From CADEEN01 sp963840805 (lineage in GTDB: Bacteria; Pseudomonadota; Gammaproteobacteria; Burkholderiales; Burkholderiaceae_C): 64,000 bases of DNA. The notes beneath the pieces were generated by a model. The model saw only the letters and a program-made list of their open reading frames with translations, ran no database searches and was not told where the DNA came from. Of this stretch, positions 35,089 through 45,786 are shown in pieces. The DNA lies in the NCBI GenBank assembly GCA_963840805.1, contig CAWJAJ010000017.1, positions 1,054,001 to 1,118,000 of the forward strand, written 5' to 3'. The translations under genes and the position numbers were made by a program. Position 1 is the first letter of the stretch. Each line of letters opens with the position of its first letter.

Positions 35089-37365
35089 ATGAGCCTTGCC
35101 CACTTGCTGTTGCGTCGCGCCCTCGAGCACCCGCATCGCGCCGCGATCTACAACGGCACCGACTTGCACGCCACCCATGGCGACTGGGCCTGCCGCAGCG
35201 CCGCGCTGGCGCAGGGCATGCGCGACGCCGGGCTGGCGCCAGGCGACCGCGTGCTGCTGTTCATGCGCAACCACCCGCGTTACCTCGAGGTCATGTGGGC
35301 CGCGTGGTGGGCGGGCCTGGTGGTGGTGCCCGTCAACGCCAAGCTGCACGTGCGGGAAGTCGAGTGGATCGTCGCGAATGCGCAGGCGCGCTGGGGCTTC
35401 GTCACGCGCGACGTCGCGCCGCAGGCGCTGGCCGGGCTGGAGCGACAGATCGACGTCGAAACGAAAGCGGCCGACGCCCTGCTGGCCCCGGTGGCCGATG
35501 CCCCGGCCGTTGCCGTGACCGAGCGCGACGCCGACGATGTGGCCTGGCTGTTCTACACCAGCGGCACCACCGGCCGCCCGAAGGGCGTGATGCTCACCCA
35601 GCGCAATCTCATGACGATGGGCCTGACCTACTTCGTTGATGTGGACGCCGTGTCGGCGCAGGACGCCATGGTCTACGCCGCGCCGATGTCGCATGGCGCC
35701 GGCCTGTACTCGATTCCCCACCTGATGGCCGGCGCGCGCCATGTCGTGCCGGCCTCGGGGGGCGTCGATCCGGCCGAGCTGTTCGGCCTGGGCTGGCAGT
35801 TGGGGCCGCTCACCACCTTCGCCGCGCCCACCATCGTCAGGCGCCTGGTCGATCACGCCGAACAGGCCGGGCTCGGCGTCGACGACGCCGCGCGCGCCTT
35901 CAAGACCATCGTCTACGGGGGTGCGCCGATGTACGTGGCCGACATCCGGCATGCGCTGCGGGTGATGGGACCGCGCTTCGTGCAGATCTACGGCCAGGGC
36001 GAGACACCGATGGTGGCTACCGCGCTGTCGCGACACCACCTCGCCGACAGCGGGCATCCCCGCCATGCGGAGCGGCTCGCGTCGGTGGGCGTTGCGCAGA
36101 CGCCGGTGCAGTTGCGCGTGACCGACGCGCAGGGGCGCGAGCTGCCGGTGGGTGCGGTCGGCGAGGTGGGGGTCAAGGGCGACAGCGTCATGGCCGGCTA
36201 TTGGCGCAACCCCGAGGCGACGGCGGCGGCGCTGCGCGAGGGCTGGCTGTTCACGGGCGACGTCGGCTGCCTGGATGCCGACGGCTTCCTCACGCTGAAG
36301 GACCGCAGCAAGGACCTGATCATCAGCGGCGGCTCCAACATCTACCCGCGCGAGGTCGAGGAGGTGCTGCTGACCGCACCCGGGGTGGCCGAGGTGGCGG
36401 TGGTCGGCGCACCCGATCCCGAGTGGGGCGAAGCGGTGGTGGCCTTCGTGGTGCCCCAGGTCGGCGTCGAGCTCGCAACCGAAGCACTGGATGCCCACTG
36501 CCTGGCGCAGATGGCGCGCTTCAAGCGGCCCAAGCGCTACCTGCTGGTCGACGCCCTGCCGAAGAACAACTACGGCAAGGTGCTCAAGACCGCGTTGCGT
36601 GCACGGCTCGCCGGTCAGACGCCTTCCGCCGGTGTGTTCATCGACGCGCTGCGAGCCGCCTTCGCCGCCCACGCCGACCCCGTGCGTGCGGCGCCGATGC
36701 AGGCCTACATGAAGTCGGCGATGCCCTTCCTCGGCATTGCCGCGCCGCTGCGGCGCCGGCTCACGGCGGCGGTGGTGGCCGCGCATCCGGCGGCCGACGC
36801 GGCTGCGCTTGCGCGCACGATGCGCGAACTGTGGCGCACCGCGCGCCATCGCGAGGAGCGCTATGCGGCGATCGAGTTGCCCCGGCTCGGGCGCGTGCAT
36901 CCCCAACTGGTGGACCTCACGCTGCTGCCGGTGGTCGAGGCCATGATCGTCGAAGGCGCCTGGTGGGATCTCGTCGATGACCTCTCGGGCAACGTGCTCG
37001 CGCGCCTGCTCGAGCGCCACCCGCGCGAGCTGAAGCCGTTATTGCGGCGCTGGGCGGGTGGCGACGACCTGTGGCTGCGCCGTGCGGCGATGCTGTGCCA
37101 GCGCCGCCTGAACCCGGAGGCCGTCGACCCCCGGCTGCTCTACGACACGATCCTGCCTTCGATCGGACCGGGTGCATGCTTCGCCGGCGAGTTCTTCATT
37201 CGCAAGGGCATCGGCTGGGCGCTGCGCGCGCGCTCGGTCGCGGCGCCCGACGAGGTGCTGGCGTTCTGCCGCGAGTACGCTACGCAACTCTCGCCACTGT
37301 CGCGGCGCGAGGCCCTGAAGGCCATCCAGCGACGTCCATCGACCAGGAGCAGCAGACATGGGTGA
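35089..37365 (+). CDS. Fusion of acyl-CoA synthetase (AMP-forming) and AlkD-like DNA alkylation-repair domain
   Basis: One uninterrupted 758-residue frame. Residues 1 to ~508 are an ANL-family ligase: P-loop FYTSGTTGRPKGVML, YGQGETPM, FTGDVG, DRSKDLIISGGSNIYP and the C-terminal catalytic Lys497 in KNNYGKVLK. From ~516 the protein is an AlkD-type HEAT-repeat glycosylase: YMKSAMPFLGI, the active-site WWDLVDDLSGN (Asp630), WLRRAAMLCQ, EFFIRKGIGWALR and LSPLSRREALKAIQ. The linker is under ten residues, and no stop codon occurs in any frame at the junction, so a single indel would not easily explain it. The ligase substrate is unknown. The stop overlaps the PPK2 start. Confidence 0.85.
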   Translation: MSLAHLLLRRALEHPHRAAIYNGTDLHATHGDWACRSAALAQGMRDAGLAPGDRVLLFMRNHPRYLEVMWAAWWAGLVVVPVNAKLHVREVEWIVANAQARWGFVTRDVAPQALAGLERQIDVETKAADALLAPVADAPAVAVTERDADDVAWLFYTSGTTGRPKGVMLTQRNLMTMGLTYFVDVDAVSAQDAMVYAAPMSHGAGLYSIPHLMAGARHVVPASGGVDPAELFGLGWQLGPLTTFAAPTIVRRLVDHAEQAGLGVDDAARAFKTIVYGGAPMYVADIRHALRVMGPRFVQIYGQGETPMVATALSRHHLADSGHPRHAERLASVGVAQTPVQLRVTDAQGRELPVGAVGEVGVKGDSVMAGYWRNPEATAAALREGWLFTGDVGCLDADGFLTLKDRSKDLIISGGSNIYPREVEEVLLTAPGVAEVAVVGAPDPEWGEAVVAFVVPQVGVELATEALDAHCLAQMARFKRPKRYLLVDALPKNNYGKVLKTALRARLAGQTPSAGVFIDALRAAFAAHADPVRAAPMQAYMKSAMPFLGIAAPLRRRLTAAVVAAHPAADAAALARTMRELWRTARHREERYAAIELPRLGRVHPQLVDLTLLPVVEAMIVEGAWWDLVDDLSGNVLARLLERHPRELKPLLRRWAGGDDLWLRRAAMLCQRRLNPEAVDPRLLYDTILPSIGPGACFAGEFFIRKGIGWALRARSVAAPDEVLAFCREYATQLSPLSRREALKAIQRRPSTRSSRHG

Positions 37366-38182
37366 CAAGAAGAAGTCCGGCAAATCCGCGACCAGCCGCA
37401 ACGGCCGCAACGATCGCCTCGACAAAGGCGAATACTTCGAGAAGCTCGCGCCGCTACAGCTCGAGCTGAACCGGATGGCGCGCTGGCTGCAGGCCAAGGG
37501 CCAGCGGCTGGCGGTCGTCATCGAGGGGCGCGACACCGCGGGCAAGGGCGGCGTCATCGCGGCCATCGCCGACACGCTCAATCCGCGCCAGTGCCGTGTC
37601 GTGGCGCTGCCCAAGCCGAGCGACCGCGAGCGCACGCAGTGGTACTTCCAGCGCTACGTGCCGCACCTGCCGGCCGCGGGCGAGATCGTGCTGTTCGACC
37701 GCAGTTGGTACAACCGCGCCGGCGTCGAGAAGGTGATGGGTTTCTGCACACCCACCGAAACCGAGGCCTTCCTGGCGCAGACGCCGCAGTTCGAGCGGCT
37801 GCTGGTCGACGACGGCATCCTGCTCTTCAAGTACTGGCTCACGGTGGACCAGGCCCAGCAGGAGCAGCGTTTCGCCGAACGGCTCGAAGATCCGATGAAG
37901 CGCTGGAAGTTGACGCCGATCGACCTGAAGGCGCGCGAAAAGTATGCCGAGTACGGCCGTGCGCGCGACACGATGCTGGCCGCCACGCACAACAAGCGCG
38001 CGCCGTGGACGCTGGTGGATTTCAATGACCAGCGGCGCGGCCGGCTGACGCTGATCCGCCATCTGCTCGACCAGTTGCCCGACACCGAGATTGCGCCCGA
38101 GCGGCTCGACTTGGCGCCGTTGCCGGGCAAGCCGCTGAAGGAGCGCTTTCGCGGGCCGCTCAGGCCGATCGGCAGCCTCTGA
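37358..38182 (+). CDS. ppk2: Polyphosphate kinase 2 family protein
   Basis: A 274-residue PPK2-family kinase that phosphorylates nucleotides with polyphosphate. Walker A GRDTAGKGG is at residues 57-65 and Walker B is VLFDRSWYNRAGVE (Asp114), with the lid Arg-rich segment ERTQWYFQRYVPHLP. The basic N-terminal tail (KKKSGKSATSRNGRN) is common in class I members. It overlaps the fusion gene by 8 bp, which suggests shared translation. Whether GDP or ADP is preferred cannot be read. Confidence 0.92.
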   Translation: MGDKKKSGKSATSRNGRNDRLDKGEYFEKLAPLQLELNRMARWLQAKGQRLAVVIEGRDTAGKGGVIAAIADTLNPRQCRVVALPKPSDRERTQWYFQRYVPHLPAAGEIVLFDRSWYNRAGVEKVMGFCTPTETEAFLAQTPQFERLLVDDGILLFKYWLTVDQAQQEQRFAERLEDPMKRWKLTPIDLKAREKYAEYGRARDTMLAATHNKRAPWTLVDFNDQRRGRLTLIRHLLDQLPDTEIAPERLDLAPLPGKPLKERFRGPLRPIGSL

Positions 38183-38206
38183 GACGACGACGATGGAGTC
38201 GACCTC

Positions 38207-39214
38207 ATGAACGGCATCGACGTCGAAGTGCTGCGCAACGCGATCGACTGGCTCGACCGCGGCCACCGCGTCACACTGGGTACGCTGGTGCGCACCTGGG
38301 GCTCGGCACCGCGCCCGCCCGGCTCGCTGATGGTCATTCGCGACGATGGCCAAGTCGCCGGCTCGCTGTCGGGCGGCTGCATCGAAGACGACCTGATCGC
38401 GCGCGTCGCGCGCGGCGAGCTTGCCGTGCGGCTGCCTCAGCTCACCACCTACGGCGCCGACGCCGCGGAGGCGCAGCGCTTTGGCCTGCCCTGCGGAGGC
38501 TCGGTACAAGTGGTGCTCGAGCCCCTGTCGTCGCAATCGCAGCTGCGCGAGGTGCTGGCGGCGATCGCGTCCCATCGACTGGTGTCGCGCAGGCTCGACA
38601 TGAGCACCGGCCTGGTCCAGCTCGGCGAAGCGATCGATGGCGACACGCTGCAATTCGACGGCACGGTGCTGACCACCGTGCATGGCCCGCGCCTGCGCCT
38701 GTTGATCATCGGCGGCGGCCAGCTCTCGCGCTACCTGGCGGCGATGGCGGTGATGCTCGACTACCGCGTCACCGTCTGCGAGCCGCGCGAGGAATACCAC
38801 GAAGGCTGGCAGGCAATGGAAGGCGTGACGCTGTCGCGCACCATGCCCGACGACCTGGTGGTGGCGATGACGCTCGACGCCAACAGCGCCGTCGTCGCCC
38901 TGACGCACGACCCCAAACTCGACGACCTGGCGCTGATGGAGGCGCTGCGCACGCCGGCGTTCTATGTCGGCGCGCTCGGCTCGCGGCGCAACAACGCGGC
39001 GCGGCGCCAGCGCCTGTTGCAGTTCGAGGTCAGCCGCGAAGAATCGGCGCGCTTGCGCGGCCCGGTGGGCCTGAAGCTCGGTGGCCGCACGCCGCCCGAA
39101 ATCGCGCTCGCCATCGTCGCGGAAATGACCGCCCTGCGCCGCGGCGTGGACCTGACGGGCCCGATCGCCGACTGGAGCGACTCGACCAGCGCCTGCCGCA
39201 CCACGGTGGGCTGA
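38207..39214 (+). CDS. XdhC/CoxI-family molybdenum cofactor maturation protein
   Basis: A 335-residue protein. The N-terminal XdhC-CoxI domain has TLVRTWGSAPRPPGS and SLSGGCIEDDL. The C-terminal Rossmann domain begins LLIIGGGQLSRYLAAMA and includes ALTHDPKLDDLAL and YVGALGSRRNN. XdhC proteins bind sulfurated Mo-cofactor and load it into xanthine dehydrogenase-type enzymes. No such enzyme is in the window, so the client is elsewhere. It starts 24 bp after ppk2. Confidence 0.9.
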   Translation: MNGIDVEVLRNAIDWLDRGHRVTLGTLVRTWGSAPRPPGSLMVIRDDGQVAGSLSGGCIEDDLIARVARGELAVRLPQLTTYGADAAEAQRFGLPCGGSVQVVLEPLSSQSQLREVLAAIASHRLVSRRLDMSTGLVQLGEAIDGDTLQFDGTVLTTVHGPRLRLLIIGGGQLSRYLAAMAVMLDYRVTVCEPREEYHEGWQAMEGVTLSRTMPDDLVVAMTLDANSAVVALTHDPKLDDLALMEALRTPAFYVGALGSRRNNAARRQRLLQFEVSREESARLRGPVGLKLGGRTPPEIALAIVAEMTALRRGVDLTGPIADWSDSTSACRTTVG

Positions 39215-39257
39215 GCCCGGTCATTTGACCTCTCCCCCTCTGGAACAGGGTCCGGGG

Positions 39258-39770
39258 TCAGCGCAGATAAGGTGCGTTGGGCAACTCGTTCGGATTGGCC
39301 GCGCCGCCGGCCAACGGGAAGTGCTGCGTGAGCAGCGCATCGACCGCATCGATCGCCGCATTGAGCCCTTCTTCGTAGCGCCCGGCGCGAAACGACTCGC
39401 GCATGCCGGCGACGATGCGTTGCCACTGCTCGGGCGGCACGTGGCGCGCGAGGCCGCGGTCGGCGACGATCTCGATGGCGTGCTCGGCCAGCAGCAGGTA
39501 GATCAGCACGCCGTTGTTGGCCTCGGTGTCCCACACACGCAGCTTGCCGAACATCGTGATCGCGCGGTCGCGCGCGGTCAGGTTCTTCCACAGGTACGAC
39601 AGCGGCAGGCCGGCCTCGACGCACAGACGAATCTCGCCGCCGTGCGCCTTCTCGCTGGCGTGCACGCGGGCCTCGAGTCGCTGCAAGGCGTCGCCGCCGA
39701 GCGCGCGGGCGCTGTCGCGCTCGTCGAGCCAGCGGTGCTTGAGGATGCGCAACAGCTTGGCCATGGTCAT
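39258..39770 (-). CDS. TPM-domain (YgcG-type) protein without signal peptide
   Basis: A ~170-residue TPM (TLP18.3/Psb32/MOLO-1) domain protein: ARVHASEKAHGGEIRLCVEA, TMFGKLRVWDTEANNGVLIY and the acidic LLLAEHAIEIVADRG. It is last in a lemA-TPM-TPM set. Three closely spaced ATGs (39773, 39770, 39764) follow AGGAGG. The 39770 and 39764 starts have the better spacing. No membrane anchor is seen, unlike its neighbour. Confidence 0.83.
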   Translation of the reverse strand: MTMAKLLRILKHRWLDERDSARALGGDALQRLEARVHASEKAHGGEIRLCVEAGLPLSYLWKNLTARDRAITMFGKLRVWDTEANNGVLIYLLLAEHAIEIVADRGLARHVPPEQWQRIVAGMRESFRAGRYEEGLNAAIDAVDALLTQHFPLAGGAANPNELPNAPYLR

Positions 39771-39879
39771 CATGCCTCCTGCCGAGCCGCCTCGAAGGCG
39801 GCATGCGCCCCTCGGGCCACGCAGGGCCCCTCGACGGGCCCCGGGGGCAGCGAACGCATGTGAGCGTGGGGGTTCATGA

Positions 39880-40782
39880 CTACCAACTCCCTGACGAGCC
39901 ACCGCCGCCGAAGTCACCGCCGCCGCCCGACGAGAAGCCGCCACCGCCGCCACCGCCGCTCCAGCCGCCGCCACCACCGAAGCCACCGCCGCCGATCCAC
40001 GGGCCGCCATGGCGGCCGCTCGTGCCCAGCGCGCGCGACGCGCCGGCGAAGAGCCCGAACAAGAGGCCGATGACGACGCCGATACCCGCGACCAGCAGGC
40101 TGTTGCTGACCAGCCAGGCGACCATGCCGGTGGCCGCGCCGCTGGCCAGCGAACCGAGGCCGCGGCCGAAGATGCGCCGCGTGACACCGGCCACGACCGG
40201 CAGCGCGACGAACGCAAAGATCAGCAACTCGAGCGGTTGCAGGCCACCGAACGGGCTGGACGACGACGGCTTGCGCGTCGGCGCCGGCAGCTGCTCGCCC
40301 TTGATGCGCGCGATCAACTGGTCCAGCGCCGCATTCAGGCCGCCGGCATAGTCGTCGGCGCGAAACGCCGGGCGGATCGCGTTGTCGATGATCTGCCGCG
40401 CCGCCAGGTCGGGCACCGCGCCTTCGAGCGCCTTCGCGGTTTGTATGTTCACGCGGCGGTCGTTCTTGGCGACGACGATCAGCAGGCCGTCGCCGACGTC
40501 GCGGCGGCCGATCTTCCAGGTGTCGCCGACGCGCTGCGCATAGGCCGCGATGTCTTCGGGTTGCGTCGTCGGCACCATCAGCACGACGATCTGCGGCCCG
40601 GACTCGGCCTCGAAACGCGCCAGCTTTTCGCTCAGCGCCTCGATGCTCGGGGCCGACAGCGTGCCCGTCTGGTCGATCACGCGGCCGGACAGCGGCGGCA
40701 CCGGCAGCACGTCCTGCGCATGCAGCGCCGGGCCCGCCAGCAGCAGCGTGAGCAGCAGCGCCAGCCGCCGCAGCCAGGTCAT
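39880..40782 (-). CDS. Exported TPM-domain membrane protein with Gly-rich tail (YgcG-like)
   Basis: A 300-residue protein with a signal peptide (LRRLALLLTLLLAGPALHA), a TPM domain (residues ~35-160: GRVIDQTGTLSAPSIEAL, DVGDGLLIVVAKNDRRVNIQ), two or three membrane helices (ELLIFAFVALPVVAGV; VAGIGVVIGLLFGLFAG) and a tail of Gly runs with Ser/Trp. This is the standard YgcG architecture. It is transcribed with lemA, as in many bacteria, and is thought to act in envelope or photosystem-type protein maintenance. Its biochemical role is unsettled. Confidence 0.87.
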   Translation of the reverse strand: MTWLRRLALLLTLLLAGPALHAQDVLPVPPLSGRVIDQTGTLSAPSIEALSEKLARFEAESGPQIVVLMVPTTQPEDIAAYAQRVGDTWKIGRRDVGDGLLIVVAKNDRRVNIQTAKALEGAVPDLAARQIIDNAIRPAFRADDYAGGLNAALDQLIARIKGEQLPAPTRKPSSSSPFGGLQPLELLIFAFVALPVVAGVTRRIFGRGLGSLASGAATGMVAWLVSNSLLVAGIGVVIGLLFGLFAGASRALGTSGRHGGPWIGGGGFGGGGGWSGGGGGGGFSSGGGGDFGGGGSSGSW

Positions 40783-40792
40783 CGCGGGTGCC

Positions 40793-41428
40793 TTACTTCG
40801 ACGCGGCGGGCGCCGCCGCGGGCGCCTTGTCGAAACTCACCGTGGGCGGCGCCGAGATCTGCGCCTCGTTGGCGACCGTGAAGCTCGGCTTGACCTGGTA
40901 GCTGAACAGCATCGCGGTCAGGTTGGTCGGGAACTGGCGCGCCAGCACGTTGTATTCGGCCACCGCCTTGATGTAGCGGTTGCGCGCCACGGTGATGCGA
41001 TTCTCGGTGCCCTCGAGTTGCACGCGCAGATCCTGGAAGCCCTGGTTGGCCTTCAGGTTCGGGTACTGCTCGGCCACCACCATCAGGCGCGACAGCGCGC
41101 CCGACAACTCGCCCTGTGCTTGCTGGAACTTGTTGAACGCTTCGGGGTTGTTCAGCGTTTCGGGCGTGACCTGGATCGAAGTGGCCTTGGCCCGCGCCTC
41201 GATCACCTTGGTCAGGGTTTCCTGCTCGAAGTTGGCCTCGCCCTTGACGGTGGCCACGATGTTGGGGATCAGGTCGGCACGGCGCTGGTACTGGTTGAGT
41301 ACCTCGCTCCAGCCCGCCTTGACCTGCTCGTCGAGGGTCTGGAACTGGTTGTAGCCGCAGCCGGACAGCGCCAGCGCGGCGGTGAGCGCGGCGATCCAGG
41401 TGGCCAGGCGTCGGGTGAAGGGGGTCAT
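40793..41428 (-). CDS. lemA: LemA-family lipoprotein
   Basis: A 211-residue protein whose signal sequence ends in the lipobox ALSGCGYNQ (Cys24). The LemA coiled-coil core includes LNQYQRRADLIPNIVATVKG, ENRITVARNRYIKAVAEYN and ARQFPTNL. It is first in the minus-strand lemA-TPM-TPM set and divergent from metH. The 206 bp to metH hold the promoter and riboswitch of metH. Confidence 0.92.
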   Translation of the reverse strand: MTPFTRRLATWIAALTAALALSGCGYNQFQTLDEQVKAGWSEVLNQYQRRADLIPNIVATVKGEANFEQETLTKVIEARAKATSIQVTPETLNNPEAFNKFQQAQGELSGALSRLMVVAEQYPNLKANQGFQDLRVQLEGTENRITVARNRYIKAVAEYNVLARQFPTNLTAMLFSYQVKPSFTVANEAQISAPPTVSFDKAPAAAPAASK

Positions 41429-41512
41429 GCGAGGTTCCTCCTGAACAAGGGTGGCGGATGCTACCCGTGGCCGCAAGATGTGGCCAGGCGCGGCAGTTTC
41501 AACGGCGGCGTC

Positions 41513-41518
41513 TAAAAT
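41513..41518 (+). promoter_or_regulatory. Probable -10 element for metH
   Basis: TAAAAT lies about 9 bp before the first paired base of the riboswitch, where transcription would be expected to begin. No convincing -35 is visible. Confidence 0.45.
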
Positions 41519-41526
41519 CCGCGCCT

Positions 41527-41613
41527 GCCGAGGAGCGTTGCGACGGGCCACCAGGGCCCGCCAGGCTCGGCAACGATGCAGCCGCCGCGGCCGCATCCGG
41601 CAACGGCGCTCGT
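41527..41613 (+). ncRNA. S-adenosylhomocysteine (SAH) riboswitch
   Basis: The leader of metH matches the SAH aptamer. P1 pairs GCCGAG (41527-41532) with CTCGGC (41566-41571). The conserved GAGGAGCGTTGCGAC strand follows, then CCAGGCTCGG. The pseudoknot pairs GAGCG (41533-41537) with CGCTC (41607-41611) within AACGGCGCTC. The order and core bases match the well-studied Ralstonia metH aptamer, with longer variable loops here. SAH binding is expected to turn expression on, linking methionine synthase to removal of this toxic by-product. The metH ATG is 22 bp after the aptamer. Confidence 0.88.
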
Positions 41614-41634
41614 CCTGCCTGCGATGCAACGACG

Positions 41635-44374
<2,740 letters not shown>

Positions 44375-44430
44375 ACGGCAGCGTGACGGCGCCGCCACCA
44401 TCACCGACGCGGCGCTTGCACGTGCGCTAC

Positions 44431-45141
44431 TCAGGCGTCGCGCGCGCTTCGATGCGACGGCCCGGCGTCGGGCTCCAACGCCCAGACGGCTGCCGGCGGC
44501 AGGTTGAGGGCGACAAAGGCCACTTTGCGCCAGCGGAAACCTTCGGGAACGTGGAACGGCACGCCCGGGTAGTAGGTGAACTGCAACATGAAACGGCCGT
44601 GGCCCGCGCGCAGGAAGTCGAGGATGCTGATCACCGTGTCCTGCTTGAGCGCGCGCGGCAGCGAGCGGAACGGCAGGCTGGACACGAGTGCCGTGGCCGC
44701 CGGCAGCCCGGTCAGGCCGCGCAGCACGGCGGCGGCCGGGGCGGCATGCACCTCCGCCGTCTTGAACTCCCGATGCAGTGCCGCCGCGAGGTCCTTGCGC
44801 AACTCGACGACCACCAAGCGCAGTTCGGGATGGACCCGCACCAGCGCGCGTGTGACGGGCCCCCGGCCGGCGCCGAGCTCGACCAGCGCCGTTGCGCCTT
44901 CGGCGGCGCGCGCCATCGCGTTGGCCAGGTATTTCGACGACGGCGCGACCGCGCCCGCCAACGCGGCAGCCTTGACAAGACGATGGCCCGCGGCAACCAA
45001 CGGCGACGGCCTCGATTCGACGCGATCGCCATGATCGCGGTTTCGCGCTGCGCGTGCCGCGGGCCCATGCCGCCGGTCCGGCTCGTCGACGGCGGCGTCG
45101 CCGGGCGGATGCGCCGGGGCGCGTCGCTGAATCGGTCTCAT
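44431..45141 (-). CDS. Rossmann-fold methyltransferase resembling phospholipid N-methyltransferase (PmtA-like)
   Basis: A protein of up to 236 residues. The first ~45 residues are Arg/Pro-rich and unconserved, so the true start may be internal. Conserved features are GAVAPSSKYLANAMAR, the SAM-binding motif LVELGAGRGPVTRAL, a VVELRKDLAAAL acidic loop and VSSLPFRSLP in the position of the catalytic motif IV. PmtA-type enzymes methylate phosphatidylethanolamine, and rRNA adenine dimethylases share the fold. The ALVSSLPF block favours the former. It is convergent with metH. Confidence 0.75.
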   Translation of the reverse strand: MRPIQRRAPAHPPGDAAVDEPDRRHGPAARAARNRDHGDRVESRPSPLVAAGHRLVKAAALAGAVAPSSKYLANAMARAAEGATALVELGAGRGPVTRALVRVHPELRLVVVELRKDLAAALHREFKTAEVHAAPAAAVLRGLTGLPAATALVSSLPFRSLPRALKQDTVISILDFLRAGHGRFMLQFTYYPGVPFHVPEGFRWRKVAFVALNLPPAAVWALEPDAGPSHRSARDA

Positions 45142-45311
45142 GCGGCAGGTATAACAGGTCTGGCTTGCACGCTGCCAGCGACGCGGCGCGGCCCGAGGTA
45201 TTCGCGAACCCGCTGACTTTCCGCAATCGCGATCGCGGCCTCATGATGTAAACAGGTGGCCTTCGGCAATCGTTGCACCATGAGCCTTTGTTTCTACACC
45301 CGGAGAACACG

Positions 45312-45782
45312 ATGAAAGCTTTGAAGACTCCAATCGTCCTCGGCGCGGCGCTGCTCGCGGTCAGTGCCTTCGCTGCCGACAAGCCGGCCGCCGTGGCTGC
45401 CGCGACGTCGGCGGTGCCGACGGCCGTGCAGGGCGTGCGCCTGGCCACGCTGTGCAGCAATTGCGCGGTGGTCAGCGACGTGCGTGTCGTGAAGCGCAAA
45501 GGCGACGCCAGCGGTGTCGGCGCCGTCGGCGGCGCGGTGGTCGGCGGGGTGGTCGGCAACAAGGCCACCGACGGCGGCGCGTTGGGCACTGTCGGTGGCG
45601 CCGCGGTCGGCGGGCTGCTCGGCAATGCCATCGAGAAGCGAGCCAAGCGACACGACGTCTGGATCACCAGCGTGACGATGAAGGATGGCAGCACGCGCAA
45701 GTTCGAAGCCGAAGCCAACCCCGGCTGGAAGGCTGGCGCGGTGGTTGAGGTGGGTGCCGACAACAAGCTGAAGAAGCGCTGA
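45312..45782 (+). CDS. Glycine-zipper 2TM envelope protein with CXXC
   Basis: A 156-residue exported protein. A signal peptide (residues 1-21) precedes an Ala-rich spacer and a CSNC motif. A glycine zipper follows (GAVGGAVVGGVVGNK ... GTVGGAAVGGLLGNAIEKRA), then a beta-rich tail with VTMKDGSTRKFEAE. Glycine-zipper 2TM proteins include outer-membrane lipoproteins such as SlyB, but this one lacks a lipobox. CGGAGAACAC precedes ATG 45312. A paralogue with CATC is encoded at 55652-56379. Confidence 0.85.
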   Translation: MKALKTPIVLGAALLAVSAFAADKPAAVAAATSAVPTAVQGVRLATLCSNCAVVSDVRVVKRKGDASGVGAVGGAVVGGVVGNKATDGGALGTVGGAAVGGLLGNAIEKRAKRHDVWITSVTMKDGSTRKFEAEANPGWKAGAVVEVGADNKLKKR

Positions 45783-45786
45783 CGCC

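Noticed and set aside
39774..39879. Another family A repeat between the two TPM genes
   Set aside because: The sequence is GC-rich with short palindromes but lacks the CCCCCTCGAGGGGG and CCGGCAAAGCCGG elements, so it was not counted.
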